NCBI GenBank assembly: GCA_028288775.1 | Contig: JAQGHP010000266.1 | Location: 1-8,724 of the forward strand | DNA from: Phycisphaerales bacterium | GTDB lineage: Bacteria > Planctomycetota > Phycisphaerae > Tepidisphaerales > Tepidisphaeraceae | Direction: 5' to 3' | Length of the DNA stretch: 8,724 nucleotides | Shown here: positions 4,257 to 8,724 of the stretch, in pieces | Layout of the letters: every line of letters starts with the position of its first letter | How positions within the stretch are numbered: the first letter of the stretch is position 1 | The notes under the pieces: model-generated | The model's input: only the letters and a program-made list of their open reading frames with translations | What the model was told of the DNA's origin: nothing | Database searches by the model: none | Position numbers and translations under genes: made by a program

Positions 4257-5264
4257 TCACAAATTCCCCTGGAGAGGTCCGGCACCGTACCGCTGATGGC
4301 GGAGATTCTCCGCGACGATGGCGGCGTTGCGTTGCAGGACGGGGAGCTTCACGCGCTTCATGGCGCTGTGGCGGAGGCGGGTGCGGTAGGTTTCTTCGTC
4401 CCATTGCAGGACGTCGGACACGTCCAAGCCGCCGGTGGGGAAACGGGGGCGGAGGGCGGGGTCGGTGGCGCTGGGCTCCCGGCGATTGTGGGGGCAGACG
4501 TCCTGACAGACGTCGCAGCCGTAGAGCCAGTCGCCGATCTGCGGCTTCAATTCCTCGGCGATGTCGCCGCGATGCTCGATGGTAAGATAGGAGATGCACT
4601 TCCGCGCGTCGAGCTGATACGGGGCGGTGATCGCGCCGGTCGGGCAGGCATCGAGGCAGCGGGTGCAGGTGCCGCAATGGTCGGCGGCGGGTTCATCGGC
4701 GGGCAGCGGAATCGTCGTCAGCACTTCGCCCAGCAGCAGCCATGATCCGAGGCGGGGATTGATGACGCACGTATTTTTACCGACCCACCCAATTCCCGCG
4801 CGGGCGGAGAGTTCCTTTTCCATGACAGGAACGGTATCGACGCCGCAACGCGTGCGGGAGCCGGGGACGGTTTCGCGGATCCAGTCGGCTAGGTCGTACA
4901 GGCGGTCCTTGATGATCTCGTGGTAGTCGTCACCCAGCGCGTAGCGCGCGATGCGCGCGTGCTGTGGCTTGGCCTCCGGCGTGACTTCTTCGAGCGGCAT
5001 GTGATAGTTGAGGGCGACGCAGACGACGCTGCACGCGCCAGGGAGATACGCGGCGGGACGGGTGCGCTCTTCGAAGCGGTTGGCAAGATAGCGCATCGTG
5101 CCCCCCTGCCCCTCGGCGAGCCATCGGCTGAAGTAGGCTTCGTAGCGCGACGACTCCGCCGGGGCGATGCCGGCGAGATCAAATCCGATCTCCCGCGCCC
5201 GCTCCTTGATCCGGGCGGCCAGCGCGTGCGAGGCGAGATCGAGAACGTGAGGGGAAAAGTCCAT
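4257..5264 (-). CDS. queG: Epoxyqueuosine reductase QueG
   Basis: QueG carries out the last step of queuosine synthesis, reducing epoxyqueuosine to queuosine at position 34 of tRNA-Tyr, -His, -Asn and -Asp, using cobalamin and two [4Fe-4S] clusters in the cytoplasm. The 335 residues contain the N-terminal reductase domain with GVDTVPVMEKELSARAGIGW (141-160), where Asp143 matches the catalytic acid region, and GKNTCVINP (162-170). A ferredoxin-like domain follows, with CGTCTRCLDACP (197-208) and RKCISYLT plus CDVCQDVCP (Cys223, 250, 253, 257). Length fits the short form of the family; the C-terminal HEAT-like extension of longer QueG proteins is absent or reduced. The ATG at 5262-5264 has no SD. 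Upstream lies a long inverted-repeat element. The 41-aa gene follows 77 bases downstream. Confidence 0.95.
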   Translation of the reverse strand: MDFSPHVLDLASHALAARIKERAREIGFDLAGIAPAESSRYEAYFSRWLAEGQGGTMRYLANRFEERTRPAAYLPGACSVVCVALNYHMPLEEVTPEAKPQHARIARYALGDDYHEIIKDRLYDLADWIRETVPGSRTRCGVDTVPVMEKELSARAGIGWVGKNTCVINPRLGSWLLLGEVLTTIPLPADEPAADHCGTCTRCLDACPTGAITAPYQLDARKCISYLTIEHRGDIAEELKPQIGDWLYGCDVCQDVCPHNRREPSATDPALRPRFPTGGLDVSDVLQWDEETYRTRLRHSAMKRVKLPVLQRNAAIVAENLRHQRYGAGPLQGNL

Positions 5265-5305
5265 TGGCTATGAATGGCATGAGGTCAGAGGCGTTGTGTG
5301 AAAAA

Positions 5306-5506
5306 CGTGGCATGGGTTTCCAACCCATGGCGTGCGGTACGCCGCACGAATCGGCGGTACTCCGTCGATCCCCATTATGGCGGGAGCGAGGCCCGTTGCG
5401 AACCTTCGCGTTGTATTGGCGGATCACCCCGGCGCCGGCGCGGCCCGTCGAGTACGACCGGCGCTCGCGGCGTACCGCGAGCCACGGGTTGAAAACCCGC
5501 GCCACG
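5306..5506. repeat. 201-bp inverted-repeat element made of two REP-like units
   Basis: This element fills most of the 334-base gap between queG and the 297-aa gene. The left arm 5306-5345 and the right arm 5467-5506 are inverted copies, 34 of 40 positions identical. Weaker similarity continues inward without gaps to GTACTC (5357-5362) and its partner GAGTAC (5450-5455), giving arms of about 57 bp around an 87-bp centre. Each arm folds into two hairpins by itself: CATGGGTT-TCC-AACCCATG (5311-5329) and CGTGCGG-TACG-CCGCACG (5331-5348) on the left, GCTCGCGG-CGTA-CCGCGAGC (5463-5482) and CGGGTT-GAA-AACCCG (5485-5499) on the right. No transposase ORF and no clear target-site duplication are visible. 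The remainder, 5265-5305 and 5507-5598, holds nothing I can name. Confidence 0.8.
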
Positions 5507-5598
5507 AAAGACTGCCACGCCCCCCATTGGACGGCGCATGCTTCAATGCCCGCGCTCGACGACCATCACAATAATGAGCGTCACGAAGGCGCGGTAGC

Positions 5599-6492
5599 TT
5601 ATCGCCTGCGGAAGATGAGCACGTAAGCGAGCACGGCTACGGCGTTAACCAGCGTGATGACCGCGATTTTACCAACGGACTCGCGCACCGATTCGGGGCA
5701 TGCCGACATCGGGGCGTTGAAGAGTTCCAGCACGCGAACGAGGAAGGATGCCGGGCGATCCGCATGGGACTCGGTTTCGTCGCGATCGGGTTCTTCGTGA
5801 AGAATCGGAGCGGAAAGCTCGTTTTTCTCGGCAGCCGCCTCGAGGTCGGCCAGGTCGGCCTCGGCCGTGGCGGGCTCGGCGCTATCCGGGGCTGCCGCAG
5901 GCGCGGAGGCAATCGCGTGCATCGCCTCATCAGCAACGATGTTGGCGGCAAGGATGTCGGCCTCGTCCATTTCGATGACGGGCTTTGCCACAGGCTGCGC
6001 GGAGGACTTGGGAGACACCGGGGCCGGGGCCGAAGCGCGTTGCTCGACTGAACTGTCAGTAACGGCGGCCGACTCGACCACCGGGTCATCGAGTTTTAAT
6101 TGTGAGAAAAGGGCGTCGATCCCAGCGCCTAAATCAACTTCGGGAGCGGCCTCTGCAGCGGCATCCTGGGCGGCAACAGCGGGCTGTGCCTTGGGCGCGT
6201 CCGCCGGGACTTGCCCCACGGCGGGGCTGATGGCGGGATTGGACGGAGCGTTGGCCTGCGGTCGTCTTTCTTTCGGCTTGTCGGCTTGTCCGTTGGCGTT
6301 GGCCGTGGCGGGCGTCACAGCGCGCGGCGCACGATCGGCCGCCGTCGCGGTCGTCGAATCATTATCCGATTCGGCGATCAGGCGGTCGATCTCTTCGCCC
6401 GCGAGCTGCGCGAGCAAATCGTCCGTGCCTGCCGATCCCGTGTCGGCCGAAACATCCATCGGATCGGGCAGGTCTATCGTGGCCTTGCCCAT
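5599..6492 (-). CDS. Acidic Ala/Pro-rich protein with a C-terminal membrane anchor, unknown function
   Basis: A 297-residue protein. Most of it (about 42-245) is low-complexity Ala/Pro/Glu/Asp sequence, expected to be disordered. Three short hydrophobic-acidic segments stand out: TDDLLAQLAGEEIDRLIAE (23-41), LGAGIDALFSQLKLDDPVV (121-139) and MDEADILAANIVADEAMHAI (175-194); these may be docking helices. Near the end are an amphipathic segment, SFLVRVLELFNAPM (249-262), and one membrane helix (about 275-294) followed by FRRR, making it tail-anchored with the bulk presumably in the cytoplasm. The C-terminal 50 residues look like the conserved part. The ATG is supported by a strong SD, AAAGGAG, six bases upstream. 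I cannot assign a function; a membrane-tethered scaffold is one possibility. The 288-aa plus-strand frame across it is its antisense shadow. Confidence 0.77.
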   Translation of the reverse strand: MGKATIDLPDPMDVSADTGSAGTDDLLAQLAGEEIDRLIAESDNDSTTATAADRAPRAVTPATANANGQADKPKERRPQANAPSNPAISPAVGQVPADAPKAQPAVAAQDAAAEAAPEVDLGAGIDALFSQLKLDDPVVESAAVTDSSVEQRASAPAPVSPKSSAQPVAKPVIEMDEADILAANIVADEAMHAIASAPAAAPDSAEPATAEADLADLEAAAEKNELSAPILHEEPDRDETESHADRPASFLVRVLELFNAPMSACPESVRESVGKIAVITLVNAVAVLAYVLIFRRR

Positions 6493-6510
6493 GACGACTC
6501 CTTTCTGGGG

Positions 6511-6631
6511 CAGTTGCCAGTTGTCAGTTGCCAGTTGCCAGCGGAGGAGGGGAAGGAGAAAGCCTGGAAGCGCGATCTCATTTAACTTCTGCGTCCTTCA
6601 CTGGCAACTGGCAACTGACAACAGACAACTA
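6511..6631. repeat. Heptamer-built inverted repeat
   Basis: The left arm 6511-6541 is a tandem of the 7-mer CAGTTGY (four copies plus CAG). The right arm 6601-6631 is the inverted version, CTGRCAA. The arms match at 28 of 31 positions, including 22 perfect consecutive pairs (6520-6541 with 6601-6622), around a 59-base spacer that begins purine-rich and has no ORF of note. It lies between the divergent 297-aa and rsmE genes, 18 bases upstream of the former's start codon. Neither arm overlaps the SD or the rsmE -10 box. It is too irregular and too short per unit for a CRISPR. Confidence 0.85.
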
Positions 6632-6728
6632 ATCCTGTTACTCCTGTCCTTATCGGACGACTTGCGGCTCATCATAATGACGACTTGGGTTCACGCAATG
6701 AATTCTTGCCAGCCGATAACCTGCCTCC

Positions 6729-6734
6729 CATAAT
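6729..6734 (+). promoter_or_regulatory. -10 box CATAAT just before rsmE
   Basis: CATAAT matches TATAAT at five of six positions and ends seven bases (CCCCGGC) before the GTG at 6742, so the transcript would begin at or next to the start codon. No SD is seen. The box-plus-CCCC spacing resembles that before the genes at 2013 and 2973. Confidence 0.45.
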
Positions 6735-6741
6735 CCCCGGC

Positions 6742-7461
6742 GTGGCACGACGCATTCATCTTCGCGAACTCCGCCTCGGGCAGACCCCGCTCGACCCGGC
6801 CCAAGCGCATTATCTCCGCGACGTGCTCAGGCTAACAGACGGCTCGGCGGTTGAAGTCTTCGACGATGCCGGCGCGACCGCCCCCGCCGTGCTCCATCTG
6901 CTGAGCGATGGCACCGCGGCCGTGTCGGTGGAAAATATCGTGCCCGCTGTGACCTCGGGCTTGCGCTGGACCGTTGCGTCCGCGGTCCCCAAGGGGGACC
7001 GGGCGGACTGGATGGTGGAGAAGCTCAGCGAGCTGGGGGCGACTGCGTTTATCCCGCTGGCCACGGCCCGCAGCGTTGTGCTGCCGGAAGGAAAAAACAA
7101 ACGCGAGCGATGGGAACGGCTGGCCACGGAATCCGCCCGGCAGTCGCGCCGGGCCGGCGTCATGCGGATTGAAGAGCTGACGCCGCTGGCGAAGGCGGTA
7201 GCGGGCGTGCGCAGCCGGGGATGGTTCCTTGCGACGGAAGTTCCGGGCATCCCGATTGCGGAAGCCATTTCCGACGCCCGGGGCGTGGAGGCGTTGACGC
7301 TTTTCATCGGCCCGGAGGGCGGATGGACGGCGCAGGAGATTTCCGCGTTCACCGATGCGGGAATGACGCCCGTAAAACTCACCGGCACGGTGCTTCGCGT
7401 GGAGACCGCGGCGATAGCCGCGGGGGCAGTGGTGGCGTCGCTTTTGGCCGACCGAACGTAG
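6742..7461 (+). CDS. rsmE: 16S rRNA (uracil-1498-N3)-methyltransferase RsmE
   Basis: RsmE methylates N3 of U1498 in helix 44 of 16S rRNA, in the 30S decoding region, using S-adenosylmethionine. The 239-residue product has the N-terminal PUA-like domain (HYLRDVLRLTDGSAVEVFDD, 23-42) and a C-terminal SPOUT trefoil-knot domain. Hallmarks are KGDRADWMVEKLSELG (84-99), RSVVL (110-114), ESARQSRRAGV (130-140), the knot loop LFIGPEGGW (187-195) and VLRVETAAIAAG (217-228), all in their usual order; length is normal. I chose the GTG at 6742 because it gives the family's usual short basic start (MARRIHL); the frame extends to an ATG at 6685, whose 19 extra residues do not look like RsmE. A -10 box immediately upstream suggests a leaderless mRNA. 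Confidence 0.95.
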   Translation: MARRIHLRELRLGQTPLDPAQAHYLRDVLRLTDGSAVEVFDDAGATAPAVLHLLSDGTAAVSVENIVPAVTSGLRWTVASAVPKGDRADWMVEKLSELGATAFIPLATARSVVLPEGKNKRERWERLATESARQSRRAGVMRIEELTPLAKAVAGVRSRGWFLATEVPGIPIAEAISDARGVEALTLFIGPEGGWTAQEISAFTDAGMTPVKLTGTVLRVETAAIAAGAVVASLLADRT

Positions 7462-7535
7462 CGGTGCTTGACGGACCCGACCGCGCCCGCGACGATTCCT
7501 TGCCGCGAACGAATTCATCAACGGACACTACGCCT

Positions 7536-8357
7536 GTGAGCCAATACCCTTCCCCCTATTCTCCGCCGCCCCAACAGCAGTTCCCCAACTACTATTCGCC
7601 CGCGGGCCCCGACCCGCGCCGGCCGGCCCGGCGGGCGAGCATTCTCATGTTTGTCCTGGGCGCACTGGGATTGCTTTGCGGCGTCGGGATGGGCCTCGCG
7701 GCGGCGCTGGTGACGCCGCAGCAGCTTGCCGCCACGCCACAGGCCGCACAGATTCAGCAAATCGAAGCGCAATTGGGAATGAGCATTCAGCAGTTGTTCG
7801 GAATTGTCGCGGCAGCCGTGGGCATACCGGCATTACTGTTCGTAATCCTGGGGTTCTTCGTCTTCCGGGGCGGGAAAGTTGCGATGATCCTGTCGATCGT
7901 CCTGACCGGCATTACCCTGTTGCTCCTCGCACTCAATCTGTTGTCGGGGCTTGCCGGCGGCGGGGCCAATGCCATGGCGGGAGCTTGCATGATCGGCGTG
8001 CCGACGGTCTTATGCGTCCTGCTTCTCGTGTGGTTGTCGCAGGCCCTGCGGGCCGCCCCCGCGCTCGCCGCGATGGGTCAGCAGTACCAGGCCCAATACG
8101 CACAACACCAGCAGCAATACCAAGCCTACCAGCAGCAGCAACCGGGCTATGGATATGGCCCCCAGCAGCAGCCCCCCTACGGCCAACAGCAGCCCGGGTA
8201 TGGCCAGCAACAACCGGGATACGGGCAGCAGCCTCCACAGGGGCAAGGACCCGTCTACCCGCAACAGCCCGGCAACGCCCCACCCGACACAGGATCCGTC
8301 CGCCATCCCCCGCTTCCGCCGGGGCCGCAGGACCCGAACGGGCCGCCGCAGGGATGA
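7536..8357 (+). CDS. Four-helix membrane protein with Q/P/G/Y-rich disordered ends, unknown function
   Basis: The 273-residue protein has three parts. Residues 1-33 are Pro/Tyr/Gln-rich and end in a basic RRPARR. Residues 35-170 contain four hydrophobic helices (about 35-58, 87-110, 114-140, 147-170), with a Gln-rich amphipathic loop (61-86) between the first two. Residues 180-273 are low-complexity, made mainly of Gln, Pro, Gly and Tyr, with the tandem unit PGYGQQQ (213-233). Both ends should be cytoplasmic and disordered. Similar tails occur in other bacterial membrane proteins, so composition alone gives no function. The GTG at 7536 starts the Pro-rich segment; the frame is open further upstream but overlaps rsmE. 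No SD is visible; a weak TTGCCG (7500) with GACACT (7524) could give a leaderless transcript. It starts 74 bases after rsmE. Confidence 0.8.
   Translation: MSQYPSPYSPPPQQQFPNYYSPAGPDPRRPARRASILMFVLGALGLLCGVGMGLAAALVTPQQLAATPQAAQIQQIEAQLGMSIQQLFGIVAAAVGIPALLFVILGFFVFRGGKVAMILSIVLTGITLLLLALNLLSGLAGGGANAMAGACMIGVPTVLCVLLLVWLSQALRAAPALAAMGQQYQAQYAQHQQQYQAYQQQQPGYGYGPQQQPPYGQQQPGYGQQQPGYGQQPPQGQGPVYPQQPGNAPPDTGSVRHPPLPPGPQDPNGPPQG
8172..8234 (+). repeat. In-frame 21-bp tandem repeat encoding PGYGQQQ
   Basis: Three consecutive units encode PPYGQQQ, PGYGQQQ and PGYGQQP, with a looser copy (PGYGYGPQQQ) just before. Synonymous differences between units (for example CCCGGGTATGGC against CCGGGATACGGG) show that the copies are not recent slippage products. 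Confidence 0.7.
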
Positions 8358-8379
8358 GCGGGCGCGTTTCGCGTGAGTG

Positions 8380-8408
8380 AAGAAACAACGCCCCCGCAAG
8401 CGGGGCGG
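8380..8408 (-). terminator. Probable terminator of trpS
   Basis: On the minus strand CGCCCCGC (8407-8400) pairs with GCGGGGGCG (8397-8389) around TT, with one bulged G, and is followed by TTGTTTCTT (8388-8380). It lies 74 bases past the trpS stop and just beyond the stop of the convergent membrane-protein gene. The interrupted T-tract makes it of middling strength. The same hairpin may also be a REP-like copy; both can be true. Confidence 0.6.
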
Positions 8409-8482
8409 CTAAACAATGGCCCGGTCTGCACGGGCTTTGGCCGCGCGAGGGGCAGTAAGCAACACCTCAGTCCCGCGCGTGC

Positions 8483-8724
8483 CTACCGGATCTTCAGCTC
8501 GCGCGCGAAGTAATCCTGCTTCATCGCCTTCTTGGCCAGGGCCAGCGTTTCCTCGGCCACGGCGTTCGCCCGCGCGGTGCCCGCGCGCAACACTTCGATC
8601 ACTTCATCGGGCCGCTCTTCGAATTGCTTTCTTCGCGTGCGGATCGGGTCGATGAGGGCGTTGAGCACTTCCACGAGCTTGCGCTTCACGGCGACGTCGC
8701 CGACTTTTCCGTTCTTGTAGAGAT
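8483..8724 (-). CDS. trpS: Tryptophanyl-tRNA synthetase, C-terminal fragment
   Basis: TrpS is the class I synthetase that charges tRNA-Trp. The last 79 residues are present and the gene runs off the right edge. The visible part reads VGDVAVKRKLVEVLNALIDP, then IRTRRKQFEERPDEVIEVL and GTARANAVAEETLALAKKAM, ending at a TAG (8483-8485). This is the C-terminal helical bundle of TrpS, in which 'l.piR.rr..f...p..v..iL..G...A..vA.eTl..vk.aM' is highly characteristic. The catalytic Rossmann fold with the HIGH and KMSKS motifs would lie outside the window. The ending DYFARELKIR is slightly longer than usual. It converges on the four-helix membrane-protein gene, with a terminator between them. Confidence 0.87.
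   Translation of the reverse strand, partial: LYKNGKVGDVAVKRKLVEVLNALIDPIRTRRKQFEERPDEVIEVLRAGTARANAVAEETLALAKKAMKQDYFARELKIR

Noticed and set aside
4222..4745. Frames of 151 aa (minus) and 164 aa (plus) at the end of queG
   Set aside because: Overlap the Fe-S domain of queG, whose frame is unambiguous.
5306..5506. Insertion sequence
   Set aside because: Long terminal inverted repeats but only 87 bp inside, no transposase and no visible target-site duplication; a repeat element is the safer call.
5551..5598. Short minus-strand frame ending RAFVTLIIVMVVERGH just past the 297-aa gene
   Set aside because: Looks like part of a membrane helix but has no SD and only a 13-codon stretch from its GTG; probably chance.
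6511..6631. CRISPR array
   Set aside because: Units are only 7 bases with no unique spacers between them; the two arms are inverted rather than direct.
5867..6733. 288-aa plus-strand reading frame
   Set aside because: Antisense image of the Ala/Pro-rich gene at 5599-6492, and its end runs through the heptamer repeat (giving SVASCQ-type sequence).
6832..7521. 229-aa minus-strand reading frame
   Set aside because: Lies antisense to rsmE, which is certain from its motifs; Arg/Gly/His-rich shadow.
7676..8380. 234-aa plus-strand reading frame and the antisense frames at 7933-8399
   Set aside because: Shadows of the four-helix membrane-protein gene, produced by its repetitive GC-rich coding sequence.
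1..8724. tRNA, rRNA, defence, phage or toxin-antitoxin genes
   Set aside because: No cloverleaf, conserved rRNA stretch or family motif of these kinds was recognised on either strand.

Overview
GC-rich bacterial chromosome, most likely from a planctomycete (Planctomycetota, perhaps Phycisphaerae-like). The main evidence is the gene at 2013-2576, which encodes an N-terminal membrane anchor and a C-terminal zinc ribbon containing CPGCGYDLRATPDRCPECG, a signature I know mainly from planctomycetes. The loose coding density and the many hairpin-forming intergenic repeats fit that group. This is an inference from sequence reading, not a database match.

Layout. The left edge holds the 5' end of miaA (minus strand), divergent from a small heat-shock protein gene (hsp20, 297-734) whose leader could fold to hide its ribosome binding site. 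A REP-like double hairpin (755-822) and a strong terminator (867-922) follow. A minus-strand cluster (921-1969) encodes a Dabb-domain lipoprotein, two small membrane proteins and possibly a 17-residue coupled leader ORF. It diverges from the planctomycetal zinc-ribbon gene. From 2655 to 4179 there is a run of very small genes of unknown function: a 43-aa membrane protein with a TTG start, two possible winged-helix microproteins (104 and 77 aa), a 64-aa protein and a 41-aa lysine-rich protein. Next comes queG (4257-5264, minus), then a 201-bp inverted-repeat element (5306-5506), a 297-aa acidic tail-anchored protein (5599-6492, minus), a heptamer-based inverted repeat (6511-6631), rsmE (6742-7461, plus), a four-helix membrane protein with Q/P/G/Y-rich ends (7536-8357, plus), and the 3' end of trpS (minus) at the right edge.

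How it fits together. The recognisable genes mostly serve translation: MiaA and QueG modify tRNA anticodon loops, RsmE methylates 16S rRNA and TrpS charges tRNA-Trp. They sit in separate transcription units on both strands, so this is at most loose clustering. I see no CRISPR array, transposase, phage gene, toxin-antitoxin pair or defence system. The most interesting material is non-coding and small: a possible RNA thermometer upstream of hsp20, several plus-strand genes whose -10-like box sits 6-9 bases before the start codon (suggesting leaderless mRNAs), two related REP-like elements whose hairpin stems differ by compensatory changes, a heptamer inverted repeat, and several unannotated microproteins.
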